A DNA stretch of 64,000 bases, from positions 15,252,001-15,316,000 of the forward strand of contig OY821751.1 in the NCBI GenBank assembly GCA_963682055.1, in the 5' to 3' direction. This stretch comes from Primula veris. Taxonomy: Eukaryota > Streptophyta > Magnoliopsida > Ericales > Primulaceae. The number at the start of each line of letters is the position of its first letter. The first letter of the stretch is position 1. Below, piece after piece: positions 48,328 through 58,735 of the stretch. A model generated the notes under the pieces. It was not told the DNA's origin. It worked only from the letters and a program-made list of their open reading frames with translations, and did no database searches. A program made the translations under genes and the position numbers.

Positions 48328-49593
48328 ATGTCTGATTCTTCTCACAATCAACCTGATCTAAACTATTAAGATGACAGTATCCTTGGTGATTTTATGAATA
48401 TAACCAAAACTCATAGAGGTTCTAAAGCTAAGGTAAGTGAATCCTCCTCTCCCAAACATAAAAGGCGTAGAATCAAGAAACGTCCTGGTAGAGATACACA
48501 GAATGACCCAATTTTTGTTAAATTTGTCTATGACACTCTAAATACTGAAGTTGATCCTAGGTTCTGGAACACAACTATGTCTGACAGGTTTTCTACACTT
48601 AGCACTAGGGAAATACACTCTGAAAGACAGCTAAATCTGGCTAGTTATAGGAATATTCAACTGTATGTTGAAACTTTGTTGAAAGTTGTGGGTTTTGCTA
48701 GAACAATAAGCTTTTTCGAGTCTTATTTTCCTGAACTACTTAGGGAAATCTATGCTAATCTACATGGAGGAGTGTTTGATGAGGGTGATATGGCTTGTGG
48801 AAAAGTGTTTGTGAGGGGTCATACTCTTAATTTTAACCCTGAATTGATTAATAAGTTTTTAGGAACTCCTAGCAGACCCGAGGATGATCTAGACCGTGAT
48901 ATACATTCTGTAGCTTTGGCAATTAAAGGGAAAGATGACCAGTTTGATGGAAATTCCATTAAAACATCTACTTTGACTCTCAGTGCAGCTGTGTTGCACA
49001 AAATTTCTAAGTTTAATTGGATTCCAACGAAACAACCCTCTAAGATTACCGAAGATATGGCTATGTTTATTTATAGGATTATGTCTAAAATTCCCATAGA
49101 CTTTGGTAAGCATGTGTTCAATCTGATAAGAGAATTTTCTAATGTCAAAGCTAGCACTGTCTTGCTACCTTTTCCCTACTTAATCTCTGGTATTCTTCTG
49201 TCACAAGTGGATTTGGTACCCCCTTCTTTGATAAATCCCTTACTGCAATCCTTTGAAAAATCCACAAAATGCTCTTCTGCTCTCTATATCTCTGCTAAAC
49301 TTCTAAAGGAAGGTCATATCAATGACATTACTAGTGAAAAGGGAAAATAAAAAGAGTCTACTAGTGCTGCTTCTAAGAAAAAGGGTATTAGAAGGTATCT
49401 GCTACAACAACTAGTTGCAAATCAAGAGAAAAGGGCTGAGTTAGACACCCATGACTATGACCTCAATAAGCTGCTCAGAAACCTCAAGAAAAGTGACAAT
49501 GAGAGTGACAGTGACAGTGACAGCGAAGATGAAGATGTAGTCAGGGATGAACCTGTTTCTAGAAGAGCTCCTCATTCTAGAAGGCCTTTTTAA
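48328..49593 (+). pseudogene. Extra 3' ORF of element E, plant-transposon-domain-like
   Basis: A 421-codon frame in the same sense as pol, between pol and the 3' LTR. It starts MSDSSHNQPD at 48328 and is broken by TAA at 48367-48369 and 49348-49350; the uninterrupted core is 48394-49350. Visible parts: a basic tract KHKRRRIKKRPGR (about residues 43-55), a central region with LLREIYANLHGG, VFVRGHTLNFNPELINKFLG, FNWIPTKQPSKIT and IYRIMSKIPIDFGKHVF (about 138-290), and an acidic Ser/Asp-rich tail ESDSDSDSEDED before a basic end. The central region resembles the family annotated in plants as 'putative plant transposon protein domain' (recalled, not searched). No signal peptide or clear membrane segment is seen, unlike an envelope protein. 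Its role is unknown. Confidence 0.72.
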
Positions 49594-49753
49594 GACTAGT
49601 TTGTCCTGGTTGTGACAAATAGGGGGAGAAAAATGAGAGTTTATGCTTTATGTTTGTTTCAATTTCTGCAAATTATATGTTAAAACTATCTTGTGCCAGT
49701 CTTTTTGGCTTTATGCTTGTTTTGCAACTTGTTTCTGAACTATGTTTCTTAAT

Positions 49754-50455
49754 TAGGGCTGTAAATGAGATGAGCTGTTCGTGGAATCGTTCGTGTTCGG
49801 TTCAGCTAATGTTCGGTTCATGTTTGTTCATTTATAAATGAACACGATAATAGTGTTCGTCTATTAAATGAATTAAACATGAACATGCCTCTGTTCGGTT
49901 CGTCTAAGCTCGTGTTCGTGTAACTATATATAAAGTTTGATAAAATAAAAACCTAAATCTATTAATGATGTAACAAAAACTAATATCACTACACAATTAA
50001 TAAACTTATTTATTCTATAATAATATAAATGATATGTTTGCATTATTTCAAACTTATTATGGTAATTTATATCATACTATAAATACAGTCACCGATTTTA
50101 TCGTTAAGTGTTCAACTCGTTAAAATAATCATACGTATGTAAAAAAGAATTTATATAATATATACTTAAAGTTATATCTGAACTAGTTTATCCTAGTTAA
50201 CAATATAGTAATATATGATAAAATTAAAATATATTTGAAAAAGAAATAAAAAAAAATTTCAATTATTGAATGTTATGGAAGAAATTAGATGTTCACGAAC
50301 AACTCGTGTTTGGCTCGTCAAATGTTCGGTTCATGTTCATCAAATGTTCCTTCGTATTTAAATGAACATGAACTGAACATGAACAAGGCTTTTAGTTCAT
50401 GAACTGAACATGAACTGAGCGTTGTTCGGTTCATTTCGTTTCATTTACAACCCTA
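49754..50455. mobile_element. hAT-type MITE, 702 bp, in element E
   Basis: Inverted ends TAGGGCTGTAAATGAGATG and (right end reverse complement) TAGGGTTGTAAATGAAACG, flanked by a perfect 8-bp duplication TTCTTAAT (49746-49753 and 50456-50463). Subterminal GTTCGGTTCA-type repeats lie at both sides. No coding capacity. It sits between the extra ORF and the 3' LTR. Confidence 0.92.
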
Positions 50456-50664
50456 TTCTTAATGATTGAATAAGTTCTGTAACAGTGATGAATGGATGGT
50501 TATTTGAGTTTATAAAGTATCTCCAATTCTAACTTGCATGGGTAGCTTAAGTGGTTAACTCAAAAGCACTGTAATGATAAAATACAAAAAAGACTGTGTG
50601 TGCTAACAAATTTGCAGGTGGAGCTATTTTTGAATAAACTCAGATTATTTGTCAAATCCAATGA

Positions 50665-50677
50665 CAAAGGGGGAGAT
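50665..50677 (+). promoter_or_regulatory. Polypurine tract of element E
   Basis: ACAAAGGGGGAGAT immediately precedes the 3' LTR start TGTTAGG, as in Sireviruses. It would prime plus-strand DNA synthesis. Confidence 0.88.
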
Positions 50678-51797
50678 TGTTAGGACCATATTTCTCGCCT
50701 AGTAACTCTTAGTTGTCAATTGGTTTGAATAAAATAATCCAAGTTGATGGTTAAGAATTAAGACAACATAATGTTTATAGGTGAGGTTGCAACCTCAGTT
50801 GCAACTACAGTTCTAACCTGTCAATACGCAGGATTCTGCTTAATTCTATCTAACTGCATTACTTATTCTTTAAAGTCTTTTATGTGAATGAAAGTATGTA
50901 GGATATATTCTCATATGTTTAAAAAGATTCTATCTATTTTTATTTGAGAATATTAAAGTGATAAAGAATGAGAATTGTTTAAAAGATATATGGAGATTAG
51001 TTTAAGAAGATAGTGTTCCTTTAACTATGGAAACTAGATCTCTTTTATTATACAATGTCTTTATCTCTTCATTCAATCTACGTGTTTACAAATCAGCAAT
51101 GATCTAATTATATTGAATATATGGAGTTATGGTTTCACGTTTTATTAAGATTGTATCTCTAAAAAGATATTGTTTTATATGTTCCTTATTTAAGGAAATA
51201 GTAACTGCTATTGTCAAGCTAGTCTATTAATAGGTATTAACAAGAAGATTGAGATCAATCAATTACAGCATTATATCATTCAAGATATGGGAAGGTTGAT
51301 CAATCAGTAGAGTCCAAATCAATCAACAAGTTCTTGAAGACAGAAGATTGTTTTTACTCTTTAAATAGTTAATAGTTTTGCTTGTAAAAATAGTGTGTTC
51401 TAAATTATAAAGAATTATAAAGAACTCAATTTTGAGAGAATATACAATAAGCTTTAAAAACGAAAACAATTGTGGGATGCCATTGAATTTTTGAGTGATA
51501 GTTATAAGGTAAAAGCAATATAGAGATAGGCAGAAAAACCTAGAGGGGGTTTGGGAGTTTTTCATTAAGACTTGAATCCTATATTGTAAGCCATCATAAT
51601 ATCATTAATCTGGGTAAGTGCCCCGTAGACGTAGCCTAGTTGGGTGAACTCACTTGTTAAATATGCGTGTGATTTAATTCAAGTACATTTAATAATTCCA
51701 GTTCTGTCCATCATTATATTTAGGTTCCAACCTCAGTTGAAACTGTACTTGGAATCTAACTGCATAACTGCAACTAGAACAGCGGATAGGAATTTCA
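50678..51797 (+). repeat. Element E 3' LTR
   Basis: 1,120 bp, TGTTAGGACCATATTTC ... AATTTCA, followed by the CTAGG duplication. Confidence 0.93.
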
Positions 51798-51802
51798 CTA
51801 GG

Positions 51803-54347
51803 TATGATAGTTGTATGAATATGGTGGTGTTCGTGATCCTCGTGTAGTGGAACTATAACCTAGTCATATCTGTGCTTTTATACTATATTTTTGGAATGCG
51901 TAATTAATGTATTTCCTTTTAACTCTTTTTTTTATCGTTTTGAAAATCTATTTCTACCATTAATGAATATTAAGATAAAATTTGGGGTTATGAAAAAAAT
52001 AAAAAATTATATATATATGTAATTTATGGTTAGACATATAGTGGAAATTACATTTGTTTCATGTTCAAATGTTAGCAAGTCTGATATTGCATTATGTCTT
52101 TTATATCACACCAACTGATTTGGTGTTTGGGTATGTAATTTTTTTCCCAGATAGAATCATTGTTTTGTCTATGTTATTAAGATGTGGTGTGTTTATACTT
52201 GGTTGAACTCACTTATGCAGTGTGTGCTTAATTATTTATAGCTAATAATATTGAACTTTAAAACATGGAGTTCTTCTTGGACAATTTTGTGTAGCAGATT
52301 TAGAAATCTTCCTCATTGAAGATTTTAATAAATTGTATTTGTTGTTTGGTTTGGATGAAACATTTGTGATATGATATAAAAAGACTCCATATATGGAAAC
52401 GTGACTATATTTTGTTAGCAAATACATGTTTAGTTTGTTTTCTGATCTTTATAATAATATGTTTGGCTATAAGTACATGTTCTAAGGTGAGTGTGGTACG
52501 ACATATAGTGGTTATCTTTTATAGTGGGGTGTGGTATCATGAGTGTGGTGATTGTTATGTGGTGGATGGTTAACAACCCTTCGTTCTATTTTAAATTTGC
52601 TTCACCTTTCCTTGGCCTTCTAATTATGTTGGTGTTATGCTTTCTTTTACCCTGCAAGCTAGCCCTAACATAAAACAATGATTTTTTGGTAAAAAGTTTT
52701 GGGATGTGAGAACAGGTATAGTGTTTGGACTATTTTTGGTGATGGTAGTATGTGCTAAATTTCGGGACGAAATTTTTGAAGTTGGGGAGAATGTAACGAC
52801 TCAGAAATTTGTGTAGTTATTATGGTCTATTAACCATTTTATTAGTGGTATTAATATATATTGGGTATTGTGTAGTGATTATTTTGGGTGCAAACATTTG
52901 TGTATGTGTGTAATATAACTTGAAATAATTTATTATAACGTAATTGTGTTTGGGTGTTAATTGAATAAATAATAGTTACATAGACTTGGGTGTTAATTGA
53001 ATTAATAAAACCAAACCTGATTGGTAATACACATATATACAGTATATATATACATACTCATTTTACATACCCAGCCGCATATATACATATATAATATACA
53101 ACATACATACATACACGATATATACATGCGAAGAGAGACAAGAGAGACCAGTGAGGAAGTGAGGTCGGTGACCAGGGTAGGCGGCAGTGATAGGTGGACG
53201 GTCTTGGTGGTGTTCGTGGTTCCGATAGCCGCTTCGGGAGTCAATTAGGTGGTCATCGGGTGTCCGTTTCTTATGATCCAATATGTTTTCTTAATATACT
53301 CATCGAGATCTATCTACCTATGTAAACCTTTTCTATTTATTTTCACTTTAATAAAAAGCCATTTTTGGAAATATTTACTATAATCCGAATTAGAGACTTT
53401 TATATTAATCGGTATCTTGTTTTAATTGCATTTTAGGGCTGTTGAAAGACTGTTTTGGGCTGTCCAGATCTGATTCTAACTGTTAGATGGGTTTCGACTT
53501 GAGTTTGGAGTATTTGACAAACGAGCTCTCGTTTGTGTAGCTAAGGGAGAGGAATATGGTTTCGATTTAAAGGCGGTTTTGTGTGTTGTTTGTTGTATGC
53601 TAAGTTATGTAAAATGGTTAGTGTGTATTGCATCATGTTATTGTACTTTGTGTGTAACAGGCTTCGTATTATTTTATTTATGGTGATTATGTTATGTATG
53701 GCGATTTTACTATTTTTATTAGAAAATAAATTATGAAAAAAAAGGTGATTTAAATGTGCTATTTAATTAAACCTTTTAAAAATTTGGAAAGTGTGACAGT
53801 GGTGAGATTGTGTAAATATTGTGGGGATACCGTGACAAAGATGTGGTCAAGTGATATTTAATATTCAATTAAATAAACTTTTATAAAGTGTGGCGTTTTT
53901 TATTTTATTTTCAGTTTGTGTACTTTACCATTTACGTTTTTGGGAATCTTTCATATTTATTTTAGGGATTGCAGTAACAAGTGTTACGGCGGAGCTGTGT
54001 CAGCTTACGGTGAGATCTTGGAAAATTGCGCAAGTATTAGGTATATCGGTACCATATGGTTAGTACACTTAAAGCCGATCCCATATCTTTTGGTCACATA
54101 TTAGTGTCGGAGTATGAGTGAGTGAACCATTGCACTTTGGGTCCTAGAGCAGAGTGACTCTAAAAGTGGGTACATGTGAGATAATCTGGACTTTGTTTTT
54201 CGTTGAGTTTTATTTTATTTTATTATTAATTCAGTTGATCTTTATTATATGTTCATTTACTTGTGTTTGTGAGTTATACTTGTTGATGTGTTTTTCGTGC
54301 AATTTGCCAAGAAATTTCGGGACGAAATTCTTTTAAGGAGGGTTAGT
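51803..54347. other. Gypsy-derived non-coding DNA between E and F
   Basis: No coding sequence is visible. Two landmarks stand out. AATTTCGGGACGAAATTT plus a purine tract GTTGGGGAGAA is followed by TGTAACGACTCAG at 52791, a typical gypsy 3' end and LTR start. AAATTTCGGGACGAAATTC with TTTTAAGGAGGGTTAGT lies at 54311-54347, directly abutting element F. TA/CATA-rich repeats occupy about 53030-53130. Confidence 0.6.
52762..54310 (+). repeat. Probable LTR relic of another gypsy element
   Basis: An LTR-like start TGTAACGACTCAG (52791) follows a purine tract and the conserved GGGACGAAATTT block. No matching second LTR or primer-binding site is found in the window, so it may be a solo LTR or the 3' end of an element interrupted by E. 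The end coordinate is a guess. Confidence 0.4.
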
Positions 54348-56187
54348 TGTAACATCCCGTATTTTTATAAGTGGTTTTATTTATGATTTAATTTATCCAA
54401 AAACATTTTATTCAAATTTTACCAAAAACCGGTCACTCGACTAATTTTTTAGCCAAAAACCGAAACTCTTCCGAAAAACTTTATTTTAAAAACCTGTTAC
54501 TATTTTTATTAATAAAAAGGACCCAATAGGTTTGTTTCTAAAGATTTGTTCTTTTTGAGTAGTAAAGTAATATATTTGATTAAGAGTTAACTTTTAAAAC
54601 ATTAGGGACCAAATAGTTCGTTACCACAAACTATCTAAAAACAGTTTTTTTAAACCTCAAATCAGCCCACTTTTAATTAATTAAACCAAAAACCAGCCAA
54701 ATACAAGAGAGAAAAGAGAGAAAAAGAAGAAGAAGAAGAAGAAGAGGAAACCACCTTTAGCGGGTTCTTACCGGAAGCATCTCCTCTACGCTCTAAGGTA
54801 ACGGGGGTTATCCGTTGCGACTAGACGAGGGTGTATGTTAGGATTAAGTTTTACGTTTATTATAAATTGGGGGTTTTGCCTTTTATATTAATTATGTTCT
54901 TAAATTGTTAATTGGGGTTTAGTTGTTATATCTTTAATTCAATTATTTGAATTGTAGAAGTTGAGGCGTTTGACATATTAATTTCGGATTAATGAGATTA
55001 TTGATGGGTTTGCGTGTTTTATGCGTTAATTATATGTTATTATGGTTGTTGATAGAATTGGGTAAATTATTGTTGAATAGAGATGGGTTTTAGATTGTGC
55101 ATACAAGGTGTTTGTTAAAATGCCCGAATGGAATTTTACGTTATTGGAGTTGTTTGGCTAGTTGTGAATTTAGTACATATGGTTATGTGTTATGCTGATT
55201 GACGTTATAGTGTCATTTGAGAATGTTGGTATTTTGAGATGTGATAATTGAATGGTTTTATATTATTGGCCGAGGCCTTATGATTTAGCTGTAGTGCCAA
55301 TGGTCTCTGTCTCTCCCTAATTCCGGGGACAGAAGACGGCTGAGGGGATAGGGAATGACTCGTCTTACGGACTGGGGCGAGTGGCGTGAGAGGTCCCAGT
55401 GTGCACTATATTTACTTTATTGTTAGAAATGGTCTATGTCTCTCCCTAATTCCGGGGACATAAGACGGCCGAAGGGATAGGGAATAACTCGTCTTACGGA
55501 CTGGGACGAGTGGCGTGAGAGGTCCAAGTGCGCACTATAAATCTATTTTTATGTTAGCAATGGTCTATGTCTCTCCCTAATTCCGGGGACATAAGACGGC
55601 CGAAGGGATAGGGAATGATCTACCTTACGGACTGGGGTAGGTGGCGTGAGAGGTCCATGTATGCTATTGATGTGTGTTGAAGTATTTAATTTATCTCGTT
55701 GTAGGATGTTATTATATTTCTTTTTATATGTTGATTATCGTAGTTGTTGTTTGTGGGTTCTTGCATTTAACGGATGGAGTGACGGTATTTGTGGTGCCGT
55801 CCCGTCTAGTTATGTGCGTGGGACTCACCGTTACAATTTTGTCTTTCAGGTACAATTTAGATTGAGACGTTCGGATAAGAGGATTAGCGCAGTATCGCAT
55901 GGGCTCGGGGCATCTTTCAGTTGCTTTATTTTCGCTTAGACTAGTTTTTATTTGAGTTTGTAGCCTACGGGTAAATTACATTTGTTCATTTCTCTTTATA
56001 TAATTTTGTTAAAACCATTTGTCTTGTAGCCGCGTTTGGCAAACTTTATATTTGTTCATTTAATTGTTCCTTTAGCTCGCAAGTATTTTCTTTAAAAAAT
56101 TTAATTTTGTACCAACAGGTTTCATTTTCCTTTTTATTTAAAAAGGTCACGCCATGATGTCCGTTTTTAGGAATTCGGGGCGTGACA
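54348..56187 (+). repeat. Gypsy F 5' LTR
   Basis: 1,840 bp, TGTAACATCCCGTATTTT ... GGGGCGTGACA, followed by the primer-binding site. It matches 62635-64000. Within it are a purine-rich GAAGAAGAAG run (about 54725), three tandem units of about 130 bp, and a purine tract directly upstream of the LTR rather than unrelated flank. Confidence 0.93.
55301..55675 (+). repeat. Three ~130-bp tandem repeats in the F LTR
   Basis: Units beginning TGGTCTCTGTCTCTCCC / TGGTCTATGTCTCTCCC start at 55301, 55430 and 55561 (spacing 129 and 131). Each carries CCGGGGACA.AAGACGGC and GGCGTGAGAGGTCC. The same three units and spacing occur in the 3' LTR at 63602, 63731 and 63862. Confidence 0.93.
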
Positions 56188-56189
56188 AG

Positions 56190-56204
56190 TTGGTATCAGA
56201 GCTA
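56190..56204 (+). promoter_or_regulatory. Primer-binding site of gypsy F
   Basis: TTGGTATCAGAGCTA two bases after the LTR end is an exact match to the initiator-Met tRNA primer site core TGGTATCAGAGC. Confidence 0.93.
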
Positions 56205-57298
56205 ACTAGGTTCTTGTATACTTTGGGACGACGGGAAGATGGGTAACCATTGGACCAAGATCCATCGTATCATTTTCACAAAACTTTTTCCATAAATTCA
56301 AACTTTTTCTAAAAACGGGGGGTTGCATTTAGCTTAAGGCATGTAGATAGAATTTAGTGGTAGTTGGTGAAAGGAAAGTCCACATGTGAGGCTAGTTGGG
56401 GACAATGAGGACGCTTGCTGATCCCGGCTCGCCAAACTAGTGGGTGGACCTCTAATCGGTTTGTGTGAAGGAATACCTTAGCAATGTGGACTTCTAGGGT
56501 ATGCGAGGACGCTCGGGTGCTCTAGATGGGTTATCCCTCGTACTTTTGTTTTCTTTGTATGTGTGTGAATATTGATTAAGTGTGTATGAGGTATAAATTT
56601 GTATGTCATGTAGTGGCAAACTATTAGAGTACGAGAATTGTGTAGTTGATCGTTTTATGTAGTGTGTTTTTACATTATTAACATGTGTGGTAATGAACTT
56701 TTTGTGCGAATCGATGTTCGTAAAAATGTAATGGATTAGAATGATGTTGTGTGATATGTTCCTGTAAGGAAGTTACAAGTGTTGAGTAATTTTACGTTTT
56801 TGTATCGTTAATTTTCTGCAGAAAAACAACCAGTCGTTTTGTCAAAAACGATTGGTCGAATTTTTCAAACCTCTCTGGACCAAAAAACGATCGGTCGTCT
56901 GTCAAAACGACCGGTCGAATTTTTCAGACCTCTCGGGTAATATTTGGACCAAAATGATCGGTCGTTTTGTCCAAAACGATCGGTCGTGTTCTGGAAATTT
57001 TGCTATTTTTCTCGTTATACTTCAAACGCTCGTAAATTCTTCGTTTTAACTCCGATTCTGGTTCCGCTTGAACCGTTGGCTTTGTTTTTAAGTACTCTAT
57101 CATTCCGAAGTTCTGAAATTTACAGTTTCTATTTTTGGAAAAGACAAAGCGTTATATCATCGAAATAGAGAAATCGTAAAATCAATTATTGAACCCATGG
57201 TTCAACAGAAAGCTTGATAAAGTGATTAGCATGTAAAACGAGCTTTTATCATGTATGAGTAGTAGTGTTGAGTGAGACAACTAAAGTGTCGATTTTAA
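56205..57298 (+). other. Gypsy F leader, with palindromic repeats
   Basis: About 1.1 kb untranslated leader before gag. Between 56826 and 56995 several related segments carry AACGATCGGTCG, CGACCGGTCG and GGTCGTTTTGTC, which can pair with each other. No ORF of note. Confidence 0.7.
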
Positions 57299-58735
57299 AT
57301 GCTTGTAGTCATGGCTATTACCACAAGGACTAGTGGAAGAGGACCAGCTACACGCGGGGGCGCACCACCATCAAGCGGTGCGGCTAGCCGAGGTGGGGCA
57401 AATGTAAGAGGAAGAAGAGCTCCAAGGGGACGGGGAGCAACTCGAGGAAGGAGGGCTGCAAGAGGTCGTGGGGGGAGAGGTAACACTAGTGCCCTACCAC
57501 CTGAGCAACCCGAGGTAGAGGTAGAGGTAGAGGCTGAAAATATATATATGGAGGTGAATGAGGAAGAAGAGGAGACATATGCACCTGAACCAGAATCGGT
57601 AAACGCTAACCAAGTAATGACTGACCTTCAGAAGGTGGTGCAAATGATGGTGCAGAATGCACAAGATGGAAGTTCAAGTAACAATGGATTACTTAACTTC
57701 ACTCGATTGGAGGCTCCGACTTTCGATGGGATAGTTGAACCATCCATAGCTGAGGGATGGGTGGACAAAATGGAGAAGTACTTATCGACAGCGGGTATAG
57801 TAGATGGGGAACAACGGATGAATATGGCACAGTTTCACCTAAAGGGTGAAGCACGGAAGTGGTGGTTGGGAATTGTGGATACATACGACATAAGCAACTT
57901 CGAATGGAATGAGTTCATCGAATTGTTTAATCGACAGTTTCTTCCAGATTCCTATAAGGATGAAATGAGGAGGTGTTTTGAGGAACTGTATCAAGGGGGT
58001 ATGACCGTTCAAGCATACCAACTAAAGTTTACCTCACTCTCGAGGTATGCCCCAAAATCTGTTAAAGGGGGTGTAGAAAGATGTAGGAGATTCATGAAGG
58101 GGTTGAATCCGACCATCTCGTTACAATTGGCATCGGCTCGACATGTCAACTATAATGAATTGGTAAAATCAGCCCAAGCTGTGGAGGGAGCTCTACTCCA
58201 TAGCAAGAGAATCTCAGAGAAATCGAAAACCGGAAATGCTCCGAGGGAAGAGAAGAAGCGGACTTGGGATATGGTGAATAAATCGCATTTTCCACAACAA
58301 GGCAGAAGAGAGAGGGGTTTTAATCCACTACCGACAAACATCGGGATGAGGGGAGCGTGTTTCCACTGTGGAGATGTGAATCATCGACAGTTCGAATGCC
58401 CTAGAGTCCAATGTAGGACATGCAACTGAATGGGACATACAGCAAGGGTTTGTCCAGGGGGACAAGGAAGAATCGACACCAACCGGCCCTTTAACCAACC
58501 TAGGTTGCCACCACCACCAACAAGAGGATCGGGATTTATACCACCACACCAATTGCCTGGGAACCAAGGGGGAGTGTTTCGAGGTAACCACCAAGGAGGG
58601 GGGAACCGTGGGAACTACCGAGGAGGCTATCAAGGCCTGGGAAACCGAGGAAGTCATAGGAGAAATCGAGGACCGCAAGGAAACCTACCAATTCAAGCTC
58701 GTCTAGTTGCCTTGCCACAATTGCCAAACCAATGA
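57299..58735 (+). pseudogene. Gypsy F gag
   Basis: The frame opens at 57299; a second Met at 57311 (MAITTRTSGRG) is an equally good start. It has an Arg/Gly-rich N-terminus (GRGATRGRRAARGRGGRG), an acidic patch, a retrotransposon gag domain with LEAPTFDGIVEPSIAEGWV and WNEFIELFNRQFLPDSYKDE (about residues 135-260), and a CCHC knuckle CFHCGDVNHRQFEC (about 353). A TGA at 58427 falls in a second knuckle (CRTCN stop MGHTARVC). A further TGA at 58733 separates gag from protease in the same frame. Confidence 0.88.

Larger units (their letters stand above)
41368..51797 (+). mobile_element. Sirevirus-like copia element E
   Basis: 10.4-kb plus-strand element. LTRs lie at 41368-42474 and 50678-51797, with a perfect duplication CTAGG at 41363-41367 and 51798-51802. 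The primer-binding site TTGGTATAAGAGC follows the 5' LTR, and a purine tract AAAGGGGGAGA precedes the 3' LTR. A two-knuckle gag, the RNase H motifs and this purine tract are typical of Sireviruses (plant Ty1/copia lineage). Between pol and the 3' LTR it has an extra ORF and a hAT MITE. It has at least nine in-frame stops and a frame change, so it cannot make intact proteins. Confidence 0.93.

Noticed and set aside
53003..53281. Tyr/Ile-rich frames on both strands
   Set aside because: They come from a CATA/TATA-rich repeat and have no homology signal.
57295..57486. Minus-strand Pro/Leu-rich frame
   Set aside because: Complement of the Arg/Gly-rich gag N-terminus of element F.
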